Positions 45,192 to 54,654 of a DNA stretch of 64,000 nt are shown here, piece by piece. Position 1 is the stretch's first letter; each line of letters starts with the position of its first letter. The stretch is from ZC4RG29 sp964521255 (GTDB lineage: Bacteria; Bacteroidota; Bacteroidia; Cytophagales; Cyclobacteriaceae). Position numbers and translations under genes: made by a program. The DNA is taken from NCBI GenBank assembly GCA_964521255.1, contig CAZFRM010000027.1:1-64000 (forward strand), read 5' to 3'. The notes beneath the pieces were generated by a model. The model had not been told where the DNA came from and searched no databases. It was given only the letters and a program-made list of their open reading frames with translations.

Positions 45192-47483
45192 TTAGTTCTT
45201 AATTTTTGAAATCTCTGTCTTAACAATCTCGACTTTCGCTTTCTTCTCTTTAACACTGGATTGAGATGCTGGCTCATCTGGCACCAGAAGAGGAGCAATC
45301 ACTAAAGCGACTACGGACATAAGCTTGATAAGAATGTTAAGTGAAGGGCCTGATGTATCCTTAAAAGGATCACCTACCGTATCTCCAACAACGGCCGCCT
45401 TATGCGGTTCTGACTTCTTATAATATTTTACGCCGTTAATTTCAACACCTTCTTCAAAGGTCTTCTTGGCATTATCCCAGGCGCCACCGGCATTTGATTG
45501 GAAGATAGCCATGAGCACACCGGATACGGTAACACCCGCGAGCATACCTCCTAAAGACTCAACGCCGAACCCTGGTAAAAATGCAATAACTACAGGCGCT
45601 GCTACCGCCATAAGACCTGGAACAACCATTTGTCTGATGGCTGCCTTGGTTGATATCTCTACGCATTTTCCATACTCAGCTTTTCCATCGGCATCGTGAA
45701 ATACTTTTTGATCTTCTTTTGACCATTCTTCCACAGGCTTATCACCATGCTTCTTCATTAGCTCGAGCGCTGCTTTTAAAGCAGGTATGGTAGTGAATTG
45801 TCTTCTGACTTCCTCAATCATAGACATGGCTGCGCGGCCAACGGCGCCCATAGCGAGAGCTGAGAATACAAAGGGCAGCATTCCACCGATGAAAAGTCCG
45901 GCCATTACATTGGCTTTCGATACATCAATTGAAGAGATTTTTGCGGTAGTCATGAAAGCCCCAAACAGAGCGAGCGCTGTTAACGCAGCGGATGCAATCG
46001 CGAATCCTTTACCGATTGCAGCAGTGGTATTTCCAACAGCGTCCAACTTATCCGTTCTTGAACGAACTTCTTTTGGTAATTCTGACATCTCAGCAATACC
46101 TCCGGCGTTATCTGAAATGGGTCCATAAGCATCAACGGCTAGCTGAATACCAAGATTTGAAAGCATTCCTACAGCAGCTATTGCGATACCATAAAGTCCG
46201 CCGAAATAGAAGGCACCGATGATCGATACAGCAATTATCAAAACGGGTATGGCAGTTGACATCATTCCCACACCAAGACCAGCAATGATATTAGTTGCCG
46301 CTCCGGTTGAAGATTGTCTTACAATTGAAAGGACAGGTTTTTTGCCTGAGCCTGTATAATACTCAGTTATTAATCCAATTAGAACACCGCCAACCAATCC
46401 AATTACCGTTGCCCAAAAGACTCCTGTGGCTGTGTAACGGTTGCCAAGTTCCGGATCTTCCCATGCGTACAAAGGATCTTTGAAATACCATTCTACCGGA
46501 AGCATCCATTTGATAATAAAATAGGAGGCAATGATCATAATGATGGATGAAACAAACTCACCCATATTCAGGGCTTTTTGTGGATCGCCACCTTCTTTTA
46601 CTTTGACGAAGAATGTGCCTATAAATGACATCACGATTCCAACACCGGCAAGAACCAAGGGAAGAAGTACAGCCGATAAACCGTTAAAACTATCAATAAA
46701 ACCAGGTACCATAAATGCAGCACCCAATACCATCGTTCCTACTATAGAGCCTACGTATGATTCAAAAAGGTCGGCACCCATACCGGCAACATCACCTACG
46801 TTATCACCAACATTATCTGCAATGGTTGCAGGATTAAGAGGGTGGTCTTCGGGGATACCGGCTTCAACTTTTCCTACCAGGTCAGCGCCCACGTCGGCAG
46901 CTTTTGTATAGATACCTCCACCGACACGCGCAAAGAGTGCAATTGAAGATGCGCCGAATGAGAAGCCCGTGATAATTGTTAATACCTTATTAAGGTTATC
47001 CTGAGAATCAACACCAAACATGTTGGAGTAAATAATAAAGAGGAGACTTAACCCTAACACGCCAAGACCGACAACACCCATACCCATGATTGAACCACCG
47101 GTAAATGCTACTTCAAGCGCTTTACCTAAGCTTGTTCTTGCTGCATTGGTAGTGCGAACATTTGCCTTTGTTGCAGCGCGCATTCCAATATATCCGGCAA
47201 GGGCAGAAGTAAAAGATCCAATTAAGAATGAAACCCCGACAAGAGGAGAGGAGGTTTCGCTATCTGCGGTAACGCCCAATAGTACGGCAACGCAAAGAGC
47301 AAAGATTATTAAGACTTTATATTCGGCTTTCAAAAATGCCATTGCGCCTTCGCGAATGTGCCCGGCGATCTTTATCATTTTTTCTGTTCCGGGATCCAGG
47401 TTTGAAATCCACGAACTGCGCCATACTACAAAGAGCAGTCCCAGCACGCCAAAGGCAGGTAAATAGTACAATAGGTTTTCCAT
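45192..47483 (-). CDS. hppA: Membrane-bound pyrophosphatase, sodium- or proton-pumping
   Basis: The 763-residue protein is a membrane pyrophosphatase with about 16 transmembrane helices. Pyrophosphate-site motifs are visible: GGGIYTKAADVGADLVGKVE and DNVGDNVGD in the middle, and VVGDTVGDPFKDTSGPSLN near the C terminus. The motif GNTTAAIGKG, with Ala where K+-independent enzymes have Lys, places it in the K+-dependent group, which includes the sodium pumps. It hydrolyses pyrophosphate to pump ions. The long C-terminal tail (AKVEIVKTEISKIKN) is extra. Gene is monocistronic. Confidence 0.95.
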   Translation of the reverse strand: MENLLYYLPAFGVLGLLFVVWRSSWISNLDPGTEKMIKIAGHIREGAMAFLKAEYKVLIIFALCVAVLLGVTADSETSSPLVGVSFLIGSFTSALAGYIGMRAATKANVRTTNAARTSLGKALEVAFTGGSIMGMGVVGLGVLGLSLLFIIYSNMFGVDSQDNLNKVLTIITGFSFGASSIALFARVGGGIYTKAADVGADLVGKVEAGIPEDHPLNPATIADNVGDNVGDVAGMGADLFESYVGSIVGTMVLGAAFMVPGFIDSFNGLSAVLLPLVLAGVGIVMSFIGTFFVKVKEGGDPQKALNMGEFVSSIIMIIASYFIIKWMLPVEWYFKDPLYAWEDPELGNRYTATGVFWATVIGLVGGVLIGLITEYYTGSGKKPVLSIVRQSSTGAATNIIAGLGVGMMSTAIPVLIIAVSIIGAFYFGGLYGIAIAAVGMLSNLGIQLAVDAYGPISDNAGGIAEMSELPKEVRSRTDKLDAVGNTTAAIGKGFAIASAALTALALFGAFMTTAKISSIDVSKANVMAGLFIGGMLPFVFSALAMGAVGRAAMSMIEEVRRQFTTIPALKAALELMKKHGDKPVEEWSKEDQKVFHDADGKAEYGKCVEISTKAAIRQMVVPGLMAVAAPVVIAFLPGFGVESLGGMLAGVTVSGVLMAIFQSNAGGAWDNAKKTFEEGVEINGVKYYKKSEPHKAAVVGDTVGDPFKDTSGPSLNILIKLMSVVALVIAPLLVPDEPASQSSVKEKKAKVEIVKTEISKIKN

Positions 47484-47511
47484 GGTGAATTAGGTTTTCG
47501 ATTAATAAGCC

Positions 47512-47553
47512 AAAAACCACCTGTCCGGTATTCCTCCGGATCGGATGGTTTTT
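47512..47553 (-). terminator. Hairpin after the 127-residue unknown protein gene
   Basis: AAAAACCA (47512-47519) pairs with TGGTTTTT (47546-47553), with an inner stem of CCGG. It lies about 85 bases after the stop at 47638 and probably ends the thioesterase transcript. Confidence 0.6.
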
Positions 47554-47637
47554 AAACAGAATCGCAAATATAGGAGAACTTGTAATACACACAACAGCGC
47601 ACACAATCATTGAAAAGAAAGAATCTTAATTATTATT

Positions 47638-48021
47638 TTAAAGTGAAAACATAGCTTTTAACGCAAGCCAGAGGTTTTTCTTTTTAGCGTCGTCAAACGA
47701 GTCAAGGGCGTCAGCGGCAATGGCGGGTATTCCGTTAAATTGTGCAAGCTGATAGGGCGTGGTATCCAGCCCAGAGGGAATTCCAAAAAAGAGGATACCT
47801 GAGGGGTTGTAAACACCAAGAGCGATGTCCTCAATTTTAAGTGCTGATATTATTTGTACGGACGAAAGGCTTAACTTAACAGAGGCTAAAATTTTAGTGA
47901 GAAGCTGAACGCTTGCATCATTCAATTCACTCCAGGGGCACGGAAGAATGACAAGTGTTTTGCCGGGAATATTATAAACGTCTTCTGAATAGAGTTCTTG
48001 CAAAGCTTCCTTCTCGTTCAT
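47638..48021 (-). CDS. Unknown 127-residue protein coupled to a thioesterase
   Basis: I do not recognise this protein. It is mixed alpha/beta, with GKTLVILPCPWSELNDAS and QIISALKIEDIALGVYNPSG as strand-rich segments, and looks like a small, folded, cytoplasmic protein. Its ATG overlaps the thioesterase stop in ATGA, so the two are translated together. Function cannot be inferred beyond this link. Confidence 0.75.
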   Translation of the reverse strand: MNEKEALQELYSEDVYNIPGKTLVILPCPWSELNDASVQLLTKILASVKLSLSSVQIISALKIEDIALGVYNPSGILFFGIPSGLDTTPYQLAQFNGIPAIAADALDSFDDAKKKNLWLALKAMFSL

Positions 48022-48551
48022 ACTTTCTTGATATCAAATATTGATTTTAACTCATTTGCTTCAGAAGGTTTCATCCGTCCGGCAAGAATTAACCTAAGCT
48101 GTCTTCTTCTTAATGCGCTGTCAAAAAGAGATTTCTCTTCTTCGGTTTGTGGAATCACCTCTGGCACTTCCGTGGGATGTCCATTTTCATCCATCGCTAC
48201 AAATGTAAAATAGGCGTTGTTACTTTCCATTTTTTTTCCGGAGGGTACGTCTTCAGCTTCCACATCAATACGAACTTCCATCGACGAATGAAATGAACGC
48301 GTAACCTTTGCTTTCAGTGTAACAACATTACCTAATTGGATAGGATGTTTGAATGAAATATTATCCACTGACGCAGTGACAACAATACGGTTGGAGTGTC
48401 TCTGCGCCGCGATGGCAGAAACTATGTCCATCCAATGCATGAGGCGTCCTCCCATAAGGTTGTTAAGTGTGTTTGTGTCGTTTGGTAGGACTAATTCAGT
48501 CATGCTGACGAGCGATTCTTGTGGAAGCTTCTGTTTGCGGGACATGCGCAA
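48018..48551 (-). CDS. Acyl-CoA thioesterase (hotdog fold)
   Basis: The 177-residue protein has the YciA/ACOT pattern: VLPNDTNTLNNLMGGRLMHW, then MDIVSAIAAQRHSNRIVVTA and FKHPIQLGNVVTLKAKVT. It should hydrolyse acyl-CoA esters; the conserved Asn-Gly region matches the family. The C-terminal extension after residue 130 is typical of the longer members. It is translationally coupled to the following small gene. Confidence 0.9.
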   Translation of the reverse strand: MRMSRKQKLPQESLVSMTELVLPNDTNTLNNLMGGRLMHWMDIVSAIAAQRHSNRIVVTASVDNISFKHPIQLGNVVTLKAKVTRSFHSSMEVRIDVEAEDVPSGKKMESNNAYFTFVAMDENGHPTEVPEVIPQTEEEKSLFDSALRRRQLRLILAGRMKPSEANELKSIFDIKKV

Positions 48552-48711
48552 TGTTAATTATTTGAAATAAAGTGAAAATTGTATTGAACTGGCAAGATAG
48601 TTTAAATTGATTCTCGTACCTACTAAGTGTTCGTTTGTAGTTAAGGGATATAAAAATTGTAGAAAAATTTTGCAAAGCATCACATGATTTCATTATTTCG
48701 GCCTCTCTATT

Positions 48712-48828
48712 ATGCAAGCCATAGGAAATCATATTAACTCAGTTCCTTCTCACCTTACGGTACGTTTTTTTTCTTACCGCATTTCTTGCATTACTACCAT
48801 CACATCTGCAACAACCATTACGGGGTAG
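48712..48828 (+). CDS. thrL: Threonine/isoleucine-rich leader peptide of the thr operon
   Basis: The 38-residue peptide starts at ATG 48712 and ends at TAG 48826-48828. Its last 12 residues are ITTITSATTITG: six Thr and three Ile, with a further Ile at residue 24. It lies 81 bases upstream of thrA, the usual place for an attenuation leader, and its codons are those of the end products (Thr, and Ile made from Thr). Three overlapping hairpins follow it. It has no resemblance to a folded protein. Upstream there is a possible promoter (TTG near 48671 and TATTTCGG near 48692), weak at the -7 box. Confidence 0.85.
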   Translation: MQAIGNHINSVPSHLTVRFFSYRISCITTITSATTITG

Positions 48829-48883
48829 CTCCCGATCAATGCTACTATCCCCATTATATGGGCTTGTCAAAGCCCGAGTTTTC
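48822..48883 (+). promoter_or_regulatory. Attenuator of the threonine operon
   Basis: Four short segments can pair in exclusive ways. Segment 1, GGGGTAG (48822-48828), pairs with CTATCCCC (48845-48852, one bulge). Segment 2, CCCAT (48850-48854), pairs with ATGGG (48858-48862). Segment 3, GGGCTT (48860-48865), pairs with AAGCCC (48870-48875), followed by GAGTTTTC: the terminator. Stalling at Thr or Ile codons would mask segment 1 and favour 2:3 and read-through; ribosomes reaching the stop allow 3:4 and termination. This is the classical attenuation logic. Confidence 0.75.
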
Positions 48884-48909
48884 GAACCAGGTTATTTTAG
48901 TTATCAAAT

Positions 48910-51357
48910 ATGAAAATTTTAAAGTTTGGTGGCTCTTCTGTTGCCACAGCTCAACGAATACAATCTGTTATTGAAATCATCAAGCCTTATCAAAAGGATG
49001 GGGTGGCCGTAGTCTTTTCAGCTTTCGGTGGTGTAACGGATGCACTGATCGATGTAAGTCAGCTTGCTCTTCAGGGTGATGCCGCCTATCGCACCAGGCT
49101 TGAACAACTGGAGAAACGCCACCTTGAAGCTGTACGCGAACTACTAAGCGTGCAGAAGCAAGGAAGCACTCTTGCCCAGGTGAAAATAAAAATCAATGAG
49201 CTGGAGGATGTTCTGCATGGTGTTTTTCTTGTGAAGGAAAGAACCGCGCGTACGCTTGATTACATCATGAGCTTTGGTGAAAGACTGTCTGCTTACATCA
49301 TTTCAGAAGCAATGAAAGACAGGAACTTGCCAGCAGCTTTTCTTGATGCCCGTGAAGTGATCAGAACGGATGATCAGTTTGGAAACGCAAGGGTAGATTT
49401 TGATGTAACCAACAAACAGATTAGAAATCATTTTGAACAGAACACATCCCTCCACGTAATTACCGGATTCATCGGTTTTTCTGAAAGCGGTGAAACAACA
49501 ACGCTGGGGCGAAGCGGATCAGATTACACAGCCGCTATTTTTGCGGGAGCCCTGCAAGCTGAAGCTCTGGAGATATGGACGGATGTAAACGGAATGATGA
49601 CGGCCGACCCCCGAATGGTAAAGAAAGCCTTCACCGTTCCACAAATGAGTTATGAAGAAGCGATGGAGCTTTCTCACTTTGGCGCCAAAGTTATTTTCCC
49701 GGCCACTATGCAACCGGCGATGGCAGGTAAAATTCCTATTTGGATCAAGAATACTTTTAATCCGTCGTTTCAGGGTACCTTGATCAGCAATGAAATAACC
49801 AATGGAAAGATCATCAAAGGAATATCCTCTATGAATGGCGTAAGCCTCATCAATGTTACCGGTAGTGGACTCGTTGGTGTGGTTGGTGTTTCCATGCGTT
49901 TGTTTGGTGCATTAGGTACTGAGAAGATTAATGTAATCCTTATCAGTCAGGCGTCTTCCGAGCACTCTATTTGTTTAGCTATCGAAAGTAAATATGGCAG
50001 GCGGGCAAAGGTTGCAATAGAAAGGGAATTTCAATATGAAATTCAAAATGAAGAAATGGAAGAAGTTATTATTGAAAATGATTTCTCCATCGTAGCAGTA
50101 GTAGGAGAGGGAATGAAACATAACCCAGGCACAAGTGGACGGATGTTCAGTGCACTGGGTAAAAATGGTGTTAATGTATTTGCCATTGCACAAGGTTCAT
50201 CAGAGCTTAATATTTCCGCTGTCGTTCGGCAAATTGATATCTCGAAAGCGCTGAATGCCCTGCATGAGGCATTCTTCCTTTCCGATAGAAAAGTGTTGAA
50301 CGTTTTTCTTGTCGGAACGGGACTCATTGGTAAAGCGCTGCTGAAAATGATGCATGATAATTACAAGCAGTTGTCTGCTGAAAGTCTTCTCGAAGTAAGT
50401 GTAACGGCCGTTGCCAACAGTAAGAAGATGCTCTTCAGCGAGGATGGTTTAGCATTTACCTCATCAATTGAGATGATGAAGGAACAGGGTGAAGCCATGA
50501 GCATGCATGCGTTCGCAGATAAGATGTTAAAACTCAATTTACCAAACAGCGTTTTTGTTGATTGTACGTCAAGCGAGGAAGTAGCCGGCTTTTATGAGCC
50601 TATACTGGATGCAAACATTTCCATTGTTACACCCAACAAAAAAGCCAATAGCAGTACGCTCGAAAAGTACAAGGCATTAAAGAAAACAGCGTTCAAACGT
50701 GGCGTAAAGTTTCTGTATGAAACAAATGTTGGTGCGGGGCTTCCTGTTATCAATACAATGAATGATCTGTTACTGAGTGGTGACAAAGTAATATCCATTG
50801 AAGCAGTTTTAAGCGGAACATTGAATTACATCTTCAGTTCTTTTGTTGAAGGAAGAAACTTTAGTGATGTAGTGAAGGAAGCTAAAGAAAAAGGATATAC
50901 TGAACCGGATCCTCGTGATGACCTTAATGGAATGGATGTAGCAAGAAAGATTTTAATACTTGCCCGCGAAGCAGGCTGGGAACTTGAATTAAGCGATATT
51001 AAAGTTGAGAACCTCGTGCCGGAATCTTGTCAGGGAGAAATGCCTATTGATAAATTTTTTGATGAACTGATAAAACATGATGTGAATTTTGAGAAAATGA
51101 GAAAGCAGGCAGCCAGTCAAAACGAAAAACTCCGGTACATGGCTGTTCTTAACAATGGGAAAGTTTCTATCCAGCTAAAATCTGTTGACTCCGCTCATCC
51201 GTTTTATTCGCTTTCAGGCAGTGATAACATTATTCTCTTAACTACAGAACGCTATCACGAAAGACCTATGGTTATTCGGGGACCGGGAGCGGGTGCGGCG
51301 GTAACAGCAGCCGGTGTATTTGCTGACATTATTCGCATTGGACATTATGCGAAATAA
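48910..51357 (+). CDS. thrA: Bifunctional aspartokinase/homoserine dehydrogenase
   Basis: The 815-residue enzyme has an N-terminal aspartokinase (KFGGSSVATAQRI; about 1-290), two ACT-like regulatory domains (about 310-450) and a C-terminal homoserine dehydrogenase (about 460-815) with NAD-binding VFLVGTGLIGKALL and LSGTLNYIFSSF. It catalyses the first and third steps from aspartate to threonine, with threonine feedback expected. The ATG at 48910 follows the attenuator. The next gene is thrB, then thrC. Confidence 0.97.
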   Translation: MKILKFGGSSVATAQRIQSVIEIIKPYQKDGVAVVFSAFGGVTDALIDVSQLALQGDAAYRTRLEQLEKRHLEAVRELLSVQKQGSTLAQVKIKINELEDVLHGVFLVKERTARTLDYIMSFGERLSAYIISEAMKDRNLPAAFLDAREVIRTDDQFGNARVDFDVTNKQIRNHFEQNTSLHVITGFIGFSESGETTTLGRSGSDYTAAIFAGALQAEALEIWTDVNGMMTADPRMVKKAFTVPQMSYEEAMELSHFGAKVIFPATMQPAMAGKIPIWIKNTFNPSFQGTLISNEITNGKIIKGISSMNGVSLINVTGSGLVGVVGVSMRLFGALGTEKINVILISQASSEHSICLAIESKYGRRAKVAIEREFQYEIQNEEMEEVIIENDFSIVAVVGEGMKHNPGTSGRMFSALGKNGVNVFAIAQGSSELNISAVVRQIDISKALNALHEAFFLSDRKVLNVFLVGTGLIGKALLKMMHDNYKQLSAESLLEVSVTAVANSKKMLFSEDGLAFTSSIEMMKEQGEAMSMHAFADKMLKLNLPNSVFVDCTSSEEVAGFYEPILDANISIVTPNKKANSSTLEKYKALKKTAFKRGVKFLYETNVGAGLPVINTMNDLLLSGDKVISIEAVLSGTLNYIFSSFVEGRNFSDVVKEAKEKGYTEPDPRDDLNGMDVARKILILAREAGWELELSDIKVENLVPESCQGEMPIDKFFDELIKHDVNFEKMRKQAASQNEKLRYMAVLNNGKVSIQLKSVDSAHPFYSLSGSDNIILLTTERYHERPMVIRGPGAGAAVTAAGVFADIIRIGHYAK

Positions 51358-51426
51358 TTGGTTGTTGTATCAAAGTAAATGATCAAGAAAACGATTAAGT
51401 GGTAATTTTTATCTGACTTCGAAAAA

Positions 51427-52359
51427 ATGAAATCAATAAGAGCTTTAGCGCCGGCAACCGTGGCAAATGTGACTTGCGGCTTTGACATATTTGGATTTGC
51501 CGTGGAGCGTCCCTTTGATGAAGTAATTTTAACGCTAAAGGATGAGCCGGGCGTAGCGATAACCAGTATTAAGGGAGACGAAGGAAGACTTCCTTTGGCC
51601 ACAGAAAAAAATACAGCCAGCGTAGCAGTGCTTGAATTTTTGAAAGCAATTGGAAGCAGCCAGGGAGTGAATATTGAGCTGCTTAAAAATCTTCCGTTAG
51701 GCAGCGGCATGGGTTCAAGCGCAGCGAGTTCTGTTGCTGCGTTGGTAGCCATCAATCATCTGTTAGGGGCACCGATGGAGCGTAAGGAATTGCTTCCATT
51801 TGCAATGGAGGCCGAACGCGTCGCCTGTGGTTCAGGACATGCCGACAATGTTGCACCTTCATTGCTTGGAGGTTTTGTGCTTGTGCGAGGCTATGATCCT
51901 TTGGATGTTGTTTCTATTCCTACCCCTGATAATTTATACTGTACGCTTGTACATCCTCAACTGGAACTTAAAACAGAAGACTCAAGAAAAGTATTAAAAG
52001 TATCTGTTCCGCTGCGTGAGGCGGTGAAACAGTGGGGTAATATTGCGGGATTGATTACAGGATTGATGAAGCCTGATTATGATTTGATAAGCCGGTCAAT
52101 GAATGATTACATCATAGAGCCTATTCGCTCAGTACTGATACCAGGATTTGAAACGATCAAGCAGTCGGTAATTCAGTCGGGCGCTTTAGGATCAGGAATA
52201 TCTGGCTCAGGGCCAACGATCTTCGCCCTGAGTAAGGATGCTGGCACGGCTCAGAAGGTTGGTGACATTATTCAACAACAATTCAGCCGGTTTGAAGTGG
52301 ATAGCGAGATATACATTTCCAAGATCAATCAGCGCGGAGCAGAGATCGTTCAATCATAA
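51427..52359 (+). CDS. thrB: Homoserine kinase
   Basis: The 310-residue GHMP kinase phosphorylates homoserine with ATP. Motifs: VANVTCGFDIFGFAVERPFD at the N terminus, the ATP loop PLGSGMGSSAASSVAAL, and GSGISGSGPTIFAL. Size is normal. It lies 70 bases after thrA, and thrC begins 20 bases after its stop, so the three form one operon. Confidence 0.96.
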   Translation: MKSIRALAPATVANVTCGFDIFGFAVERPFDEVILTLKDEPGVAITSIKGDEGRLPLATEKNTASVAVLEFLKAIGSSQGVNIELLKNLPLGSGMGSSAASSVAALVAINHLLGAPMERKELLPFAMEAERVACGSGHADNVAPSLLGGFVLVRGYDPLDVVSIPTPDNLYCTLVHPQLELKTEDSRKVLKVSVPLREAVKQWGNIAGLITGLMKPDYDLISRSMNDYIIEPIRSVLIPGFETIKQSVIQSGALGSGISGSGPTIFALSKDAGTAQKVGDIIQQQFSRFEVDSEIYISKINQRGAEIVQS

Positions 52360-52378
52360 GACCAGGAGAAGAATAGGA

Positions 52379-53680
52379 ATGTTTTTTTATAGTACACATA
52401 ACAAGAATCTGAAAGTAAACCTCCAACAGGCGGTAACGCAGGGATTAGCGCCCGATAATGGTTTGTACATGCCCGAACGGATTCCATTATTGCCAAACAC
52501 TTTTTTTGATTCTATTGAAAAGAAATCATTTCAGGAGATTGCCTTCACAGTTGCTGATCATTTCCTTGGCGAGGATATTCCAAAAGAGGAGTTAAAAAAA
52601 ATTGTTGAGCATACCATTCAGTTTGATGCTCCTCTTGTTAAAATCGAAGAGCGTATTTACGCATTAGAATTATTTCATGGGCCGACGCTTGCGTTTAAAG
52701 ATTTTGGTGCACGGTTCATGTCGCAGTTGTTGAGCTACTTCGCCAGGCAACAGGAAAAAGAAATTGTGATTTTGGTAGCCACTTCAGGTGATACCGGCAG
52801 CGCCGTTGCCAATGGATTTCTTGGGGTTGAAGGGATTAAGGTAATTGTGCTGTATCCTTCAGGTAAGGTTAGTGAGGTACAGGAAAAGCAATTTACAACG
52901 CTTGGAAAAAATATTACTGCGTTGGAAGTGGATGGAACATTTGATGATTGCCAGCGATTGGTGAAACAAGCTTTTCTTGATGAAGATCTTCGAAAACATT
53001 TGTTTCTTACCTCAGCCAATTCCATTAATATAGCGCGACTGATCCCTCAGTCGTTTTATTATTTTCATGCCTATGCGCAGGTCAGGCATTTAAATACGCC
53101 TGTCGTATTTGCTGTGCCCAGCGGAAACTTTGGCAATCTAACGGCAGGGCTGATGGCAAAGCGCATGGGCTTGCCGATTGATCATTTTATAGCGGCTACG
53201 AACATTAACGATGTTGTTCCGAAGTATCTTGATACAAAGATTTTTTCACCGCGTCCTTCCGAACAAACGATCAGCAATGCTATGGATGTTGGCAATCCAA
53301 GCAATTTTGTGCGCATGCTTGATCTTTATGATAATGACTTTCAAAAATTATCATCAGATGTTAGTGGGTTTTCTTTTTCAGATGAAGAGACACAATCAGT
53401 GATGAGAGATATCTTTAATCGGAGAGGATATATTTTAGATCCTCATGGAGCTGTAGGTTATCTTGGCTTAAAGAAATATTTAAGCGAGCATAAAAATGCT
53501 ACAGGTATATTTCTCGAAACCGCGCATCCGGGAAAGTTTCAGGAAGTGGTGGAACGTACATTAAATATGCCGCTGCAATTACCCGATGCTTTAAAGGCTT
53601 TTTTGGAACAACCCAAGGTATCCATTAAGATGTCTAATAAGTTTCAAGACCTCCGGCATTTTATCCTTGAACGATTTTAG
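52379..53680 (+). CDS. thrC: Threonine synthase
   Basis: The 433-residue PLP enzyme converts phosphohomoserine to threonine. It starts MFFYSTHNKNLKVNLQQAVT, has the PLP lysine Lys107 in LAFKDFGARF, the phosphate loop region ATSGDTGSAVANGF and FAVPSGNFGNLTAG. The start at 52379 is chosen because the upstream frame (from 52238) runs through thrB. It stops 10 bases before the convergent pcm gene; no clear terminator was seen. Confidence 0.96.
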   Translation: MFFYSTHNKNLKVNLQQAVTQGLAPDNGLYMPERIPLLPNTFFDSIEKKSFQEIAFTVADHFLGEDIPKEELKKIVEHTIQFDAPLVKIEERIYALELFHGPTLAFKDFGARFMSQLLSYFARQQEKEIVILVATSGDTGSAVANGFLGVEGIKVIVLYPSGKVSEVQEKQFTTLGKNITALEVDGTFDDCQRLVKQAFLDEDLRKHLFLTSANSINIARLIPQSFYYFHAYAQVRHLNTPVVFAVPSGNFGNLTAGLMAKRMGLPIDHFIAATNINDVVPKYLDTKIFSPRPSEQTISNAMDVGNPSNFVRMLDLYDNDFQKLSSDVSGFSFSDEETQSVMRDIFNRRGYILDPHGAVGYLGLKKYLSEHKNATGIFLETAHPGKFQEVVERTLNMPLQLPDALKAFLEQPKVSIKMSNKFQDLRHFILERF

Positions 53681-53690
53681 TTTTCCCGGT

Positions 53691-54341
53691 TCATTTTTTC
53701 CACCCTTTTTCACCCAGAAGAGGCACAAAAGCGAAGAAGTCAAACCGCTCTTCGAACAATTTTCCATCCTTTTTCCTGATTCGCATCATCATTTGCCTTT
53801 CCCGGTCGCCCACCGGAATAACCAAAATTCCGTCATCCGCCAATTGATCGGTAAGCGCTGTTGGGATAACCGGGGCGCCGGCGGTAACGATTATTTTATT
53901 AAAAGGCGCCTTCGCGGGAAGCCCTTTGGACCCATCTCCATAAAAAAAGAAGGGTTTGTACCCCATTTCAGGTAAAAATTTCCGGGTGGATTCGTAAAGA
54001 TTCCGGTTGTACTCTATAGTATATACTTTGGCCCCCATTTCCAGCAGGATACAGGCCTGGTAGCCTGAGCCCGTACCAATTTCAAGTACCTTATCGTTCG
54101 GCTTGATTTCCAGCTTCTCCGTTTGGAAGGCAACAGTATAGGGTTGCGAAATCGTTTGACCTTCCCCGATCGGAAAAGCCTTGTCCTCATAGGCATGTTC
54201 AAGGAGCGCATTTTCGAAAAAAAAGTGCCTTGGAACTTTGCCAATTGCACTCAGAACACCCTCGTCTGAAATGCCTTTTAAACGCAGTTTTTTTACTAGT
54301 TTATTGCGCAATCCGCGCTGCTTATAATTATCCTCAAACAT
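53691..54341 (-). CDS. pcm: Protein-L-isoaspartate O-methyltransferase
   Basis: The 216-residue enzyme repairs isoaspartyl residues in aged proteins using S-adenosylmethionine. Features: ISDEGVLSAIGKVPRHFFF, GQTISQPYTVAFQTEKLEI, the SAM loop VLEIGTGSGYQACILLEMG and VGDRERQMMMRI. Start at 54341 (MFEDNYKQRG) is preferred; ATG at 54365 would add 8 residues. It converges with thrC. Confidence 0.95.
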   Translation of the reverse strand: MFEDNYKQRGLRNKLVKKLRLKGISDEGVLSAIGKVPRHFFFENALLEHAYEDKAFPIGEGQTISQPYTVAFQTEKLEIKPNDKVLEIGTGSGYQACILLEMGAKVYTIEYNRNLYESTRKFLPEMGYKPFFFYGDGSKGLPAKAPFNKIIVTAGAPVIPTALTDQLADDGILVIPVGDRERQMMMRIRKKDGKLFEERFDFFAFVPLLGEKGWKK

Positions 54342-54434
54342 GCAATTTTGGGCTAAAAAAGGCATTTTTTACACCTTAACAAAGTTTCAGTAAATCTTTA
54401 GGAAAATTCGAACCTATGCTCTTACTTTATGGTT

Positions 54435-54540
54435 CTCTCCACACAGTGAAAAAGCTTTTTGCCATAGCGTTCACATGTGTTATCCTGCTCTGACAGTAGG
54501 TGTGGCTCAGGCCATACGCTACTGCATGGGCAGGTGAGAG
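54435..54540 (+). ncRNA. Candidate structured non-coding RNA
   Basis: An outer stem CTCTC/GAGAG (54435-54439 with 54536-54540) encloses two helices. Helix 2: ACACAGTGAA (54441-54450) pairs with TTCACATGTGT (54470-54480) as two 5-bp segments around one bulge. Helix 3: 54484-54506 pairs with 54511-54534 (outer part CCTGCTC/GGGCAGG with one G-T pair, inner part TGGC/GCCA) with a TCAG tetraloop and few bulges, making a stem of about 20 bp. No frame is coding. It lies between divergent pcm and ompH. Strand and promoter are not established, and no terminator was found. Confidence 0.4.
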
Positions 54541-54654
54541 TTTATCCCTCCGAGTTACATCATTATTTCCGTTTTCTTAAGTGCCTTCACCAGTTAATTA
54601 GCGGGTAAAATTGTGTTATTAAGTACGTGCACCTTGAAATCTTTGAAGGATAGT

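Noticed and set aside
48786..48974. 62-residue frame overlapping the thr leader
   Set aside because: It overlaps the leader and attenuator in a different frame and runs into thrA; the leader frame fits the codon logic, this one does not.
52238..52378. Upstream extension of threonine synthase
   Set aside because: It overlaps thrB and the family N terminus starts at 52379.
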